Source: JALHMI01 sp964598535 (GTDB lineage Bacteria > Planctomycetota > Planctomycetia > Pirellulales > PALSA-1355). Taken from it: a stretch of 64,000 nucleotides of DNA. The translations under genes and the position numbers were made by a program. Location of the stretch: assembly GCA_964598535.1 (NCBI GenBank), contig CAZRCI010000025.1, positions 1 through 64,000 on the forward strand, read 5' to 3'. A model generated the notes under the pieces. The model had not been told where the DNA came from. It ran no database searches and saw only the letters and a list, made by a program, of their open reading frames with translations. Of the stretch, positions 50,513 to 60,129 are shown piece by piece; positions within the stretch are counted from its first letter, which is position 1; each line of letters opens with the position of its first letter.

Positions 50513-52296
50513 CGAGCGTTGGCGATATCTGGAATGTCCCTGCCGTCGCGGCGCCGGAGGATAACCTGTTGCTCACCCCCGCGGACGAGGCGCAACTTCT
50601 GTGGCGCGTACGGATGCGCATGGTGCGCACCATGATTCGTCAGGCCCTGACCACGGCCAGGCTACGCGTCACGTTGGTGGTGTTCTTGAGTATCTTCTTC
50701 TGGTATGGGCTGTTTCTTTTGTTTGGCGAGGGATTCCGCTTTCTGGCGTGGACGATCGATCACCCGGTCACACAGGCCCAGACAGTCCAAGCCGTGTACA
50801 ACGTGTTCTTCGCGTCCCTGCTGGTCATGCTGGTGCTCTCATCCGCGATCATCCTGTATGGTGGGCTCTACTGTTCGAGCGAGGCGGAATTTCTGCTGAC
50901 GACGCCCGTGCGGCCAGAACGAATCGTGCTGCACAAGTTTCAAGAGGCGATCGTGTTTAGCAGTTGGGGATTCTTGCTCCTGGGAAGCCCCATGCTCGTG
51001 GCCTACGGGCTACAAGTCGACGCGCCTTGGTATTACTACGGGTTGCTGCTTCCATTCATGGCGGCGTTCGTTTATATCCCGGGAGGAATCGGCGCAATCC
51101 TGTGCATGCTGTTCGTGCATCACTTGGCTCGCTTGCGACGGCAGGCCCTGGTGACCGCGAGCCTGATACTCGGAATCGGCATCCTACTTCTCATCTGGGC
51201 AATCGTCGCCAAAACCGAAGGAAACCTGCTGACCGTCAACTGGTTTCAAGAGATGTTAGGGCGACTGCAATATAGCGAACACCGGCTATTGCCGAGTTGG
51301 TGGCTCAGCTCAGGTCTGCTGGAAGCCGCTCGTAACGACGTGGGGGCGCCAGGCAATGCCCCCTGGGCTGAAAGCCTGTTGTTTTTGTCGCTGTTGATAT
51401 CAAACGCCCTGTTCCTGCGCGTGCTGGCGGTGACCATTGGCGGGCGAATCTATCGCGCCAGCTATAGCGAACTTCGCACGGATCATGCGCGACGCCGCCC
51501 GCGAGCCAACTTCTGGCTCGATCGTGTCGTAACCCGATTCGTGCCGTTGCTGACACCGCAAATGCGTTTGCTTATCGTCAAGGATCTAAGGCTCTTTCGC
51601 CGCGATCCCGTGCAATGGTCGCAATTCTTGATTTTCTTCGGGCTACTCGCGCTGTATTTCACCAACATCCGCCGCTTCAGCTATGACGTCAACTACACGG
51701 CTTGGGTGAATATGATCAGCTTCCTCAATCTCGCCGTGGTTGGACTGATTCTTTCGACTTTCACTACGCGATTTATCTTCCCGATGCTGAGTCTCGAAGG
51801 CCGGCGATTCTGGATCCTCAGCATGCTGCCCGTTCGGCGAGAGGCGGTGCTCTGGGGAAAATTTCTGTTCGCGGCGGTCGGCTCGTCGGTTCCCTGCTGC
51901 CTGCTGATCTTACTCAGCGACTACATGCTTCGTGTATCGCCGCTGGTCATGGCGATTCACCAGCTAACTTGCTTGCTATTGTGCCTGGGACTGTCCGGAA
52001 TTGCCGTCGGCTTGGGCGCCAAGATGCCCGATCTGCGAGAAGAATCGCCCTCGAAGATCGCGGCCGGGTTCGGAGGCACCTTGAACCTCGTGGTCAGCGC
52101 GATCTATATCGTGGTGATTGTCTTGTTGACGGCGCTGCCCATGCACTTTTATCTGGTGATGCGAACGGAAGCGGACGCCGCTCGCTACGAGTTTTGGTTG
52201 CTAGCCGGCATCGCGGCCGCGATTCTCACCGGGGCCATTGCAACCGTCATTCCGATGCGGCTCGGGCTCAAGTCATTTCGATCGCTCGAGTTCTAG
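50509..52296 (+). CDS. ABC-2-type exporter permease
   Basis: The product is 595 residues with about ten membrane helices in two groups: near residues 55-75 (FLSIFFWYGLFLLFGEGFRF), 90-115 (SLLVMLVLSSAIILYGGLYC), 155-225 and a second set in the C-terminal half (residues 395-580). A cytoplasmic region rich in R (HARRRPRANFWLDRVVTRFV) separates them. The ATG overlaps the ATPase gene by 4 bases. It probably exports lipids, polysaccharide or a small molecule. The substrate is unknown. Confidence 0.85.
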   Translation: MTSVGDIWNVPAVAAPEDNLLLTPADEAQLLWRVRMRMVRTMIRQALTTARLRVTLVVFLSIFFWYGLFLLFGEGFRFLAWTIDHPVTQAQTVQAVYNVFFASLLVMLVLSSAIILYGGLYCSSEAEFLLTTPVRPERIVLHKFQEAIVFSSWGFLLLGSPMLVAYGLQVDAPWYYYGLLLPFMAAFVYIPGGIGAILCMLFVHHLARLRRQALVTASLILGIGILLLIWAIVAKTEGNLLTVNWFQEMLGRLQYSEHRLLPSWWLSSGLLEAARNDVGAPGNAPWAESLLFLSLLISNALFLRVLAVTIGGRIYRASYSELRTDHARRRPRANFWLDRVVTRFVPLLTPQMRLLIVKDLRLFRRDPVQWSQFLIFFGLLALYFTNIRRFSYDVNYTAWVNMISFLNLAVVGLILSTFTTRFIFPMLSLEGRRFWILSMLPVRREAVLWGKFLFAAVGSSVPCCLLILLSDYMLRVSPLVMAIHQLTCLLLCLGLSGIAVGLGAKMPDLREESPSKIAAGFGGTLNLVVSAIYIVVIVLLTALPMHFYLVMRTEADAARYEFWLLAGIAAAILTGAIATVIPMRLGLKSFRSLEF

Positions 52297-52341
52297 CGCC
52301 CGCGCGTTACCGGAAGTGCTCCCGACGATGAGAACAAGCAC

Positions 52342-53274
52342 TTAGGCCACGGCGCCGCGGACCTTGGCTATGGTGGCACGGTATCGCGCCCGGGCATCCA
52401 TGGCGATCCAACCCAGGAAGACATTCCCACCCAAAGAACATGCCAGTAGCACGATGGCAATGACCAAAGCGCCCCACGGCCGTGATTCCGGCGGCGAGTC
52501 TCCCAACTCGGGCTTACCGGTGTCGCGCACACCATCAATGGGAGCTGCCTTGCCCTCTTCGAACGTGGCCGGTTGGATCGGCGCGGAAGGGTTGTGCGCG
52601 GCCGGCAGCTTACCGGGCGCCTGTGCCAGGTTGGACGTCGCAGGAACATCCTGCTTACCCTCGGGTGCAGCCTGCGCCGTCTCTTCAGCCCAGGGATCTG
52701 CGAATGGCCGTTCCGGTTCGGTCGCGACCGGAGGCGTCGTGTCCGACGGTGGTGTGGTCGCAACGGGAAACTTCGGTTCGACATCACGCGGCACGGAATC
52801 GCCAAAATCTGGGGCCGACTCAGGAGCGCTCGCAGGTGGGAGCGCGGCTAAGTCCGGGGTTGCATACGGAACGTTCAAAGGATCCTCGGCCTGCGCAAAG
52901 TCCGGCCCAGCGGCGGGCTCGGGCAACGTCCCTGCGTTGACTGGTGCGGGCGTTTGTTGCTCAAAGGCAGGCTGCGGAGCCGCCGCCACGGGCGCCGAAG
53001 CCTGAGGCATCACCGCGGAGGGCGGCTGTTCGATTTTGGCCTGAAGCGGACCATACTCGCGGCGTAGCTTGCCCACTCCCACCACAATCCGATAGCGGCG
53101 TACGTCGACGCCTTCGGGCACTTCGCTAAAGATCTCCTGCTGACCGCCTTCGAGCACGGTGAGCAATTGAGGCTCAAGCTGAATCGTGTACTCGTGCCCG
53201 CCGCCAGGCAGCGGTTCCCAGCCCACTTCAATTCCCAATGCCGCCGTGGCAACCAGCACAATCAGCGCATTCAT
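52342..53274 (-). CDS. Exported proline-rich protein with C-terminal membrane helix
   Basis: The product is 310 residues. An N-terminal signal (MNALIVLVATAALGIEVGWE) leads into a beta domain (ITQLEP-type region YTIQLEPQLLTVLEGGQQEI, YRIVVGVGKLRREYG), a long Pro/Ala-rich linker and a C-terminal helix (GALVIAIVLLACSLGGNVFL) with a basic end. It may link the periplasm to the inner membrane. Not recognised. Confidence 0.68.
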   Translation of the reverse strand: MNALIVLVATAALGIEVGWEPLPGGGHEYTIQLEPQLLTVLEGGQQEIFSEVPEGVDVRRYRIVVGVGKLRREYGPLQAKIEQPPSAVMPQASAPVAAAPQPAFEQQTPAPVNAGTLPEPAAGPDFAQAEDPLNVPYATPDLAALPPASAPESAPDFGDSVPRDVEPKFPVATTPPSDTTPPVATEPERPFADPWAEETAQAAPEGKQDVPATSNLAQAPGKLPAAHNPSAPIQPATFEEGKAAPIDGVRDTGKPELGDSPPESRPWGALVIAIVLLACSLGGNVFLGWIAMDARARYRATIAKVRGAVA

Positions 53275-53431
53275 AGCAAAGCACCTAATAGGAGGGCAGT
53301 TACATGCTAGAAATATCCTAGCAGTCCGGCCCCTTCAGAAGTAGCCGGCAAACAGGTTCCAACACGTATCCAAACGCGACACATCTTGTCCACAATTGCC
53401 CGGGGGGCCAAAATACCGGGCTGAACTAACA

Positions 53432-54445
53432 ATGCTTGCAGCCGAATCGACTGGACACTCTCTCTTGAGCGATACTTCGAAGCGCTGGACCCGGCACCTG
53501 GTAACCGGGCTTAAGCTGGCGATCTTCGCCCTCTTGTGCTACGCGATCTACCATGCGCTTGCCACGGGCAACCAGCAGCTTAGCCAACACGAGTGGCACG
53601 TCGAGCCCTGGTGGCTGGTCGCCTCGGGAGCGATCTACTTGGCAAGCCTGATCCCGCCCGCCATCTTTTGGTACCGGATCCTGCTGGCCACAGATCAGCC
53701 AGTCACGCTTGGTGAATCCGTCCGCGCGTACTACATCTCGCAGCTCGGCAAGTATGTCCCCGGCAAGTGGATGGTGATCTTGCTCCGCCGCGTGCTGCTG
53801 CGCGATCGCAAGGTAGAGCATACCGTCGTCGCGGCAAGCGTGTTCTTTGAAACGTTCACATTCCTTGCGGTCGGCGCGGCAATCTCCGCAATCGTGCTGG
53901 TCATCTGGCATCCAAGCCAACTACCGCTCATTGCCACCGCGGCGGGCTCGGTGGTGCTGCTCGGGGCCCCCACGGCTCCTTTTTTGTTTGAATTTCTACT
54001 CCGCAAGTTGGGCGTGACACGACTCAATCCGACCGCGGGGCGAAAATTTCGGAAGATTAGCTGGAACATGCTATTCGGGGGATGGATCATCTTGGCCGTC
54101 GGCTGGCTACTGCAAGGCGCCAGCCTTTGGGCAACACTCCGTGGTCTGGGCGCCACCGAACACGGGCCGTTTCACGAGCTTTCGCTACACACGACGGCTG
54201 TCGCGTTGAGCGTCGTCGCCGGCTTTCTTTCGCAGATCCCCGGAGGACTGGCCGTTCGCGAATGGGTTTCGGCCCAGCTCATTGAACCCATCTATGGGCC
54301 GAGCGTGGCCATCGTCTCGGCGATTTTTTACCGCCTGGTGCTCGTGGTGTCGGAGCTGGGAATTTCCATTATCCTATATATCGTCGGTTGGCGGCGAATG
54401 CCCGCGGTTCGCGACGTCGAAGCCGAGTTGACCGCAGAGGCCTGA
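53432..54445 (+). CDS. Lysylphosphatidylglycerol synthase/UPF0104-type membrane protein
   Basis: The product is 337 residues from an ATG at 53432 (the longer TTG start is less likely). It has about eight membrane helices, with the conserved YYISQLGKYVPGKWMVILLR (G-K-Y-x-P-G motif) and ALSVVAGFLSQIPGGLAVREW (the second P-G-G), typical of the AglD/YbhN group that moves or modifies lipid-linked molecules. It lies just upstream of two glycosyltransferase-type genes. Confidence 0.85.
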   Translation: MLAAESTGHSLLSDTSKRWTRHLVTGLKLAIFALLCYAIYHALATGNQQLSQHEWHVEPWWLVASGAIYLASLIPPAIFWYRILLATDQPVTLGESVRAYYISQLGKYVPGKWMVILLRRVLLRDRKVEHTVVAASVFFETFTFLAVGAAISAIVLVIWHPSQLPLIATAAGSVVLLGAPTAPFLFEFLLRKLGVTRLNPTAGRKFRKISWNMLFGGWIILAVGWLLQGASLWATLRGLGATEHGPFHELSLHTTAVALSVVAGFLSQIPGGLAVREWVSAQLIEPIYGPSVAIVSAIFYRLVLVVSELGISIILYIVGWRRMPAVRDVEAELTAEA

Positions 54446-54483
54446 CTTCACTTTCGGGCCGGTTTCAAATATCGCGGTGCGCA

Positions 54484-55464
54484 ATGTTGTCCATCGTTAT
54501 TCCCGTTTGCGACGAACGCGAAAGTCTCGAAGCTCTGCACCAAGAGCTGGTCGAGGTGGGCAACGCGCAGCGGTATGATCTCGACATCATCTTCATTGAT
54601 GATGGCTCGACGGATGGCTCGTGGCGCGTCATTGAACGGCTGGCCGCGACCGATACGCGCGTGCGAGGCATTCGCTTTCGACGGAACTTTGGCAAGGCCG
54701 CGGCCCTGTCGGCCGGTTTTCGCGCGGCCCGCGGTGAACTGGTGATGACGCTCGACGCGGACTTGCAGGACGACCCTCGCGAGATCCCGCGATTCCTGGC
54801 TGCCATCTCCGAGGAACTGGACGTCGTGAGCGGCTGGAAGCAAGTGCGTCATGATCCGTGGCACAAAGTGTTGCCGTCGCGTGTCTTCAACGCGATGGTC
54901 AGTTGGTTGACGGGCGTAATGCTGCACGACCACAACTGCGGCATGAAATGCTACCGACGCGAGGTGCTACGAGAAGTACGGCTGTACGGTGAATTACACC
55001 GCTTTGTCCCGGTGCTCGCCGCGGCGCGCGGCTTCGCAATCGGAGAAATCACGATCCAGCATCGGGCGCGCAAATTCGGCCGCTCCAAATATGGCATGCG
55101 CCGATTGATGAAGGGCTTTCTGGATCTATTGACGGTGAAATTCCTCACCGGGTTTGGCCAGCGCCCCCAACACGTGATGGGAACCATCGGTCTCGTTTCC
55201 TTTACCCTTGGCTTCCTGGGGCTTGCTTCTCTGGCCGTAAACTGGGTGCTAGGGCACACCATCCCCGGCTGGGAAATCACGCCCTTGCACCAGCGCCCCG
55301 CGGTCGTCTATTCTCTGGGGGCCCTGCTGCTCGGCGCACAACTCATGTCCATGGGTTTTTTGGCCGAGTTGATTACTGCCTACCACGTGCGCGACACGGA
55401 AACCTACTCGGTTGCCGAGCGCACCTCCGACCACGCCGACCAGCACGCCCCCCACCGCTCATGA
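54484..55464 (+). CDS. Glycosyltransferase family 2 (dolichyl-phosphate-mannose-type)
   Basis: The product is 326 residues from the ATG at 54484. GT2 motifs: MLSIVIPVCDERESLEALHQ, DIIFIDDGSTDGSWRVIERL, MTLDADLQDDPREIPRFLAA (DXD-type) and the helix-associated RARKFGRSKYGMRRLMKGFL. Two C-terminal membrane helices follow, as in GtrB/DPM synthase. It would transfer a sugar to polyprenyl phosphate. Its stop overlaps the next gene's ATG by 4 bases. Confidence 0.9.
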   Translation: MLSIVIPVCDERESLEALHQELVEVGNAQRYDLDIIFIDDGSTDGSWRVIERLAATDTRVRGIRFRRNFGKAAALSAGFRAARGELVMTLDADLQDDPREIPRFLAAISEELDVVSGWKQVRHDPWHKVLPSRVFNAMVSWLTGVMLHDHNCGMKCYRREVLREVRLYGELHRFVPVLAAARGFAIGEITIQHRARKFGRSKYGMRRLMKGFLDLLTVKFLTGFGQRPQHVMGTIGLVSFTLGFLGLASLAVNWVLGHTIPGWEITPLHQRPAVVYSLGALLLGAQLMSMGFLAELITAYHVRDTETYSVAERTSDHADQHAPHRS

Positions 55465-56882
55465 ACGACTTCGCCGAGCAAGCCCGCGCATTGCGCTGGA
55501 GCATTTATCTGCTGCTCATTGCGATCTCGACGGGCGCCATGCTCGGACGAATTTTCGCCGTCACCTCGGTCGACGTCCAGGCGGTTGAGATTCAACTACA
55601 CCGCGAGGGCAAGAAGGACTGGCAGCGGCAACGCCCGTTTCTGAGCGCCAATGACCGGAGTCGCTGGGCAACCGTTCGCGCCCTCGTCGAGCATGGCACG
55701 TATGCGATCGACGACGTGATTCAGCAGCGTGGCTGGGATACCATCGACATGGTGCAGCATCGCGGTCGGGATGGCGATCTGCACCAATATTCGAGCAAGC
55801 CTCCGCTGATGGCCACGCTGATGGCCGGCCCCTATTGGGCAATCAACCGGATCACCGGCGCAACGCTGGGCAGCCATCCCTATGAAATCGGCCGCGGCCT
55901 GATCGTGCTTTATAACGTCGTGCCTCTGGTGGCGTACTTTTTGATATTGGCGCTGCTGGCCGAGCGGTTGGGAACAACCGATTGGGGCCGGATCTTCATG
56001 CTCGCCGCAGCCTGCTTCGGGACGTTTCTCACGACGTTCGTCATCTCGATCAACAACCACCTGCCCGCGGCCGTGTGCGCCGCCGTCGTTCTCTGGACAT
56101 TCGTGCGTATCTGGTACGACGGCGAGCGGCGGACGCGTTACTTCGCGCTGGCCGGCTTTTGCGCCGCATTTGCCGTGACCAACGAGCTTCCGGCATTGTC
56201 GCTGCTCGCGCTTACCGGCGCCATGCTGTTTTGGCGAGCGCCGCGCGAGACGGTCCTCGGTTTCCTGCCGCCCGTGGTCTTGGTCGCCGGGGCAATGCTA
56301 GGCACGAACTACATCGCGCATGCCAGCTTGCGTCCCCCGTACATGCACCGCAGCGCGACCGATCCCGAAGACAATTGGTACGACTATTCCTACACGCTTC
56401 GCGGAACCGTACGCGACAGCTACTGGCGAAATCCTCAAGGCATCGATCGCGGCGAACCGAGCCCCGGAACGTATCTGCTACACGCCACGATCGGCCACCA
56501 CGGCATCTTTTCCTTGACGCCGATCTGGTGCTTAAGCATGTGGGGAATCTGGCTCTTGTGGCGGCGCGACGTTGCCGCGCTCGCCGGCTTCATCGGCTTG
56601 CTCTCGGCCGCCTGCCTGGCATTTTATTTGGCCCGGCCGGAAATCGACCGTAACTATGGCGGCATGACCAGCGGTTTTCGCTGGATGTTCTGGTTTGCGC
56701 CGTTGTGGCTGGTAGCGCTGCTGCCAGCGGTCGAGCGGCTGGGGTGCTGTCGCGGGGGAAGGATCTTTGCTTCGACATTACTCGCCTTAAGCGTTATGTC
56801 GGCCGCTTATCCGACGTGGAATCCTTGGACGCACCCCTGGCTGTGGAACTTCCTTTATTCACTGGGGGCAATCGCGCGATAA
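55461..56882 (+). CDS. Polytopic membrane protein (glycosyltransferase-C-like)
   Basis: The product is 473 residues with about ten membrane helices (e.g. WSIYLLLIAISTGAMLG, GRIFMLAAACFGTFLTTFVI, VLGFLPPVVLVAGAMLGTNY). Large extracytoplasmic loops carry a SKPPLMATLMAGPYWAINRI segment and a Q-H-R-G-R region. Size and helix number fit GT-C enzymes (PMT/ArnT type), which use lipid-linked sugars made by the preceding GT2 protein. Catalytic motifs are not conclusive. Confidence 0.65.
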   Translation: MNDFAEQARALRWSIYLLLIAISTGAMLGRIFAVTSVDVQAVEIQLHREGKKDWQRQRPFLSANDRSRWATVRALVEHGTYAIDDVIQQRGWDTIDMVQHRGRDGDLHQYSSKPPLMATLMAGPYWAINRITGATLGSHPYEIGRGLIVLYNVVPLVAYFLILALLAERLGTTDWGRIFMLAAACFGTFLTTFVISINNHLPAAVCAAVVLWTFVRIWYDGERRTRYFALAGFCAAFAVTNELPALSLLALTGAMLFWRAPRETVLGFLPPVVLVAGAMLGTNYIAHASLRPPYMHRSATDPEDNWYDYSYTLRGTVRDSYWRNPQGIDRGEPSPGTYLLHATIGHHGIFSLTPIWCLSMWGIWLLWRRDVAALAGFIGLLSAACLAFYLARPEIDRNYGGMTSGFRWMFWFAPLWLVALLPAVERLGCCRGGRIFASTLLALSVMSAAYPTWNPWTHPWLWNFLYSLGAIAR

Positions 56883-57608
56883 CCGCTCTGCCGTCTCGCG
56901 CGGCGTGAGCACCAGATCGGACCAGGCGTCCGCCAACGGAGCCTCGACCGCCATCTGCTGTTTCGATGTCGGATGATAAAACGTCAACGAACGGGCATGC
57001 AGCGCAATTCTGCGCAGCCGTTCGTTTTCCTCGCGCGGGCCAAAGGCCAGCCGCGCTCCATAGGCTTCGTCCCCTAGCAGGGGATGGCCTCGCGACGAAA
57101 ACTGCACGCGAATCTGGTGCGTGCGTCCCGTTTCCAGCTCCACCTCCAGCCATGATCCGGCCTGATGAAAGCCTACCGTGCGGTAGTGCAAAATGGCTTC
57201 CACTCCCTCGGGATGCGTGGCCGGCACAACTTCGGTCTTTGGCTGGCCGTGGAACTTATGCAAATAGTCGATCCACGTGCCCGATTGCGGCGCGACGACA
57301 CGCTCGACGCACGCCCAGTAGATTTTGCGCACCCGGCGGCGTTCGAATTGCTTGGACAAATGTCGGGCGGCTCGCCGTGTCTTGGCGAACACGATAGCGC
57401 CGGTAACAGGCCGATCGAGCCGATGCGGAATCCCGAGATACACGTCTTCTGACAGGCAGTTCGCGGCATTGCCAAGATAGACGCGAATTCGCGATTCCAA
57501 ACTTTCGAAAGCGCGCGGCGCCTGTGTGGTGACCCCCGATGGCTTATTTACCACCAGGATCGCCTCGTCTTCGAAAAGGATGCCGAAGCCGCTCGGAATT
57601 GCTGCCAT
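56859..57608 (-). CDS. RluA-family pseudouridine synthase
   Basis: The product is 249 residues. It starts with the core domain (GFGILFEDEAILVVNKPSGV), lacks an S4 domain, and has the catalytic GIPHRLDRPVTGAIVFAKTR (H-R-L-D) and the late ETGRTHQIRVQFSSRGHPLL (R-T-H-Q-I-R-V). It modifies RNA. Its ATG directly abuts the terminator of the downstream-encoded oxidoreductase, with no ribosome site, so it is probably translated from read-through or as a leaderless mRNA. Its 3' end overlaps the membrane gene convergently. Confidence 0.9.
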   Translation of the reverse strand: MAAIPSGFGILFEDEAILVVNKPSGVTTQAPRAFESLESRIRVYLGNAANCLSEDVYLGIPHRLDRPVTGAIVFAKTRRAARHLSKQFERRRVRKIYWACVERVVAPQSGTWIDYLHKFHGQPKTEVVPATHPEGVEAILHYRTVGFHQAGSWLEVELETGRTHQIRVQFSSRGHPLLGDEAYGARLAFGPREENERLRRIALHARSLTFYHPTSKQQMAVEAPLADAWSDLVLTPRETAERLSRDCPQ

Positions 57609-57615
57609 AAAATAA

Positions 57616-57651
57616 CGGAAGGCCGCAGGAATCGCGTCCTCCGGCCTTCCG
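57616..57651 (-). terminator. Terminator hairpin at the start of the pseudouridine synthase gene
   Basis: An outer stem of CGGAAGGCCG with its complement and an inner AGGA/TCCT stem form a hairpin, followed on the minus strand by TTATTTT and then directly by the ATG at 57608. It ends transcription of the Gfo/Idh/MocA gene. Confidence 0.75.
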
Positions 57652-57677
57652 CCTGAATTAAACCACCAAGGGGATAC

Positions 57678-59138
57678 TTACACGGCGCCGGCAGCCGGCA
57701 CGACAAACGGCGCCCGATACTCTCGGGTCAGCATGACGTCTGCCTGCGAGTTGTCCACGAACTTCTCAGCCCCCGGATCGAACGCCAGTTTCGGGCCGTA
57801 AGTCAACTTGACCTGCTCCAGGTCGAGCTTGTTGTGCGCCAGATGTTCTTTGAATCGCTCGTAGCTATCAATTTCGTTCTCCGACGACTCGACGCCTTGC
57901 AGACGCTCAGCAACTTCGGGAATCGAGAGTTGCTCACCGAGGCGGTACGAGATGTTACCCAAGTGACAAAGCGCACTCGAGAGATGCCCTTCTTCGATAT
58001 CGCCGTTCAAGTCTTTGTAGTTGCGGCTGCGGACGGCTTTGATGAAGTTCTCGTAGTGGTTTGCCCCGCCTTTGAACTCCTGGACCTTGTTGCCGTCCTT
58101 GTCGAACGCGGCCCCTTCCGAGTAGCTGGTCATCACCAGGTAACCGTCTTCCCCCTCGACGATCAGTCCGACGTTGGCCCCCTTCAAAGGTTCAGTAACC
58201 AGCCCGCGAACCTCGAACACCAGCGTCTGATCGCCGTAGCCGTGCAGGATCATTTGCGTATTGGCCGTGTCGCCGGCATCCTCGTAGCCAACCCGGCCCC
58301 CGTAGCTCAGGACCCAGTCACTCAATCGATCAACGCCCAATGCCCAACGGGCGAGATCCATCTGGTGGATGCCCTGATTGCCGAGGTCACCATTGCCGTA
58401 GGGCCATTGCCAGTGCCAGTCGTAATGAAATCTTGGGCGCGTGAGCGGAGCCATAGGCGCCGGGCCCAGCCAAAGATCGTAGTTCACGCCGCTGGGAATC
58501 GGGTACTCGCCCTTGGGCCCAATCGTCGGCCGACGCTTGTAGCACAAGCCGCGCGACACGCTTACCTTGCCGAGCTTGCCGTCATGGACGTACTGAATCG
58601 CTTCGCGCATTCCCGGATTCGAGCGACACTGTGTACCCGTCTGGCAGATGCGGTTGTACTTCCGAGCGGCCTCGACGCAACGGCGGCCTTCGCTGACGTT
58701 GTGGCTTACCGGCTTTTCAACATAGACGTCTTTGCCGGCCTGCATCGCCCAGATCGCGACCAGCGAATGCCAATGGTTGGGAGTCGCCGTGCTGACGATA
58801 TTGACCGCCGGATCGTCGAAAGCTTCGCGCATGTCGACGATCACCTTGGGCTCGCGGCCCTGCTTGTCCGCCACCATTTTCGCGCGGCGTTTGCCCGTGT
58901 TTTCGTCGATGTCCACGACGTACAGCACTTCCGTGTCCGGGCGGCTGGTGAATGCGTTCAGATGATCCCCACCCCTGCCACCACAACCGACGACCGCCAC
59001 GCCAAGCTTCTCGCTGGGGCTGCTCGAAGGCTTTTCATCCACCGCCGCCAGGGCGTGGGCGGCCGGCGCGGCCGCAACAGCCGCTGCCGCGGCGAACATC
59101 GAATCTTCCAGGAACTGGCGCCTGCTACGCTTGGACAT
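57678..59138 (-). CDS. Tat-exported Gfo/Idh/MocA-family oxidoreductase
   Basis: The product is 486 residues. A twin-arginine signal (KRSRRQFLEDSMFAAAAAVA) is followed by a Rossmann fold (KLGVAVVGCGGRGGDHLNAF, G-x-G-G-x-G), the substrate segment VIVDMREAFDDPAVNIVSTA, TPNHWHSLVAIWAMQ and the conserved DVYVEKPVSHNVSEGRRCVE (E-K-P). The C-terminal domain holds GNGDLGNQGIHQMDLARWAL. It oxidises or reduces a sugar or related polyol in the periplasm with NAD(P). This is a very common planctomycete family. Confidence 0.93.
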   Translation of the reverse strand: MSKRSRRQFLEDSMFAAAAAVAAAPAAHALAAVDEKPSSSPSEKLGVAVVGCGGRGGDHLNAFTSRPDTEVLYVVDIDENTGKRRAKMVADKQGREPKVIVDMREAFDDPAVNIVSTATPNHWHSLVAIWAMQAGKDVYVEKPVSHNVSEGRRCVEAARKYNRICQTGTQCRSNPGMREAIQYVHDGKLGKVSVSRGLCYKRRPTIGPKGEYPIPSGVNYDLWLGPAPMAPLTRPRFHYDWHWQWPYGNGDLGNQGIHQMDLARWALGVDRLSDWVLSYGGRVGYEDAGDTANTQMILHGYGDQTLVFEVRGLVTEPLKGANVGLIVEGEDGYLVMTSYSEGAAFDKDGNKVQEFKGGANHYENFIKAVRSRNYKDLNGDIEEGHLSSALCHLGNISYRLGEQLSIPEVAERLQGVESSENEIDSYERFKEHLAHNKLDLEQVKLTYGPKLAFDPGAEKFVDNSQADVMLTREYRAPFVVPAAGAV

Positions 59139-59302
59139 CGAAGGGGCTCCTCGGGGGAAGGCGGTGGGTGGGAAAGATCAGTTGGTGGACGCGCGGGCCG
59201 GAGGGCCGCCGCTAATCCTAGAATGCTGATCCTAGAATAACGCAAACCCGAGGGCCTGTCAGCCCGGAGAGCCTGGGGTTGGAAGCTCGATTTGCGGCAA
59301 AA

Positions 59303-60094
59303 TCAATGGTAACGAGCCAGAACTCGATCGACGACGCCCGGCAAGAGCCGGCTGGCCCAGACCAGCGACTTACCGCCCAGGCTTACGATAAGCTGGTGCT
59401 GCCCGCGCCGGATGGCACGCACGGTACGCCGGGCCACAGCCTCGGAGCACATACCCTGGATCTTCGCCCAGGGCTTGCCGCGGGCGTCGATCGCCTGATC
59501 GAAGAACTCGGTCTTGGTCCGCGCAGGACTCACCACGAGCACATCGATTCCATCACGCACGAGTTCGGCGCGGAGCGATTGACTGAAACCTTCTAAGGCG
59601 AATTTGCTCGCACAATACTCCGAGCAACCAGGCACGCCGCGATGCCCAAGCACGCTGCTTACATTGACGATGATTGGCTTCGAGCCCTGACGAAGCGCCG
59701 GGAGTGCGCGACGCGTCAGCTCGACCGCGGCAAAGAAGTTGACCTCCATCACCTGCCGCAAACGTTCTGGCGCCGCCTCGGAGAACTTTCCCATCGCTCC
59801 AATGCCGGCGTTGTTGACGAGCAGATCGAGCCCGCCAAACTTCTCGACTGCAAGCGCTACCGCCGCTTGGCGGCATGCAGGGTCTGCGACATCCCCAGTC
59901 AAAGGCACAATCGCGCCCGGTGCGTCATGGACCTGCGCGGCAAGGTCCAGCAATCGCCGCTCGCGGCGTGCAACCACCACCAAGCGTGCCCCCCGGCGTG
60001 CCAACTCGATGGCCAACGCATAGCCGATGCCGCTCGATGCCCCGGTCAGAATACCACGGAGTCCGTCAATTCGCCGTCGTGCCATGACCGTCAA
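59303..60094 (-). CDS. Short-chain dehydrogenase/reductase
   Basis: The product is 263 residues of classical SDR type: GILTGASSGIGYALAIELAR (T-G-x3-G-x-G), DLLVNNAGIGAMGKF (N-N-A-G), VNVSSVLGHRGVPGCSEYCA with the S and Y-C-A-S-K catalytic residues, and SPARTKTEFFDQ. It uses NAD(P) on an unknown alcohol or ketone. The start could be ATG 60085 (MARRR) instead. Confidence 0.92.
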   Translation of the reverse strand: MTVMARRRIDGLRGILTGASSGIGYALAIELARRGARLVVVARRERRLLDLAAQVHDAPGAIVPLTGDVADPACRQAAVALAVEKFGGLDLLVNNAGIGAMGKFSEAAPERLRQVMEVNFFAAVELTRRALPALRQGSKPIIVNVSSVLGHRGVPGCSEYCASKFALEGFSQSLRAELVRDGIDVLVVSPARTKTEFFDQAIDARGKPWAKIQGMCSEAVARRTVRAIRRGQHQLIVSLGGKSLVWASRLLPGVVDRVLARYH

Positions 60095-60129
60095 TATAGC
60101 GGTCCCGTACGATAGACAAACCGCAGATT

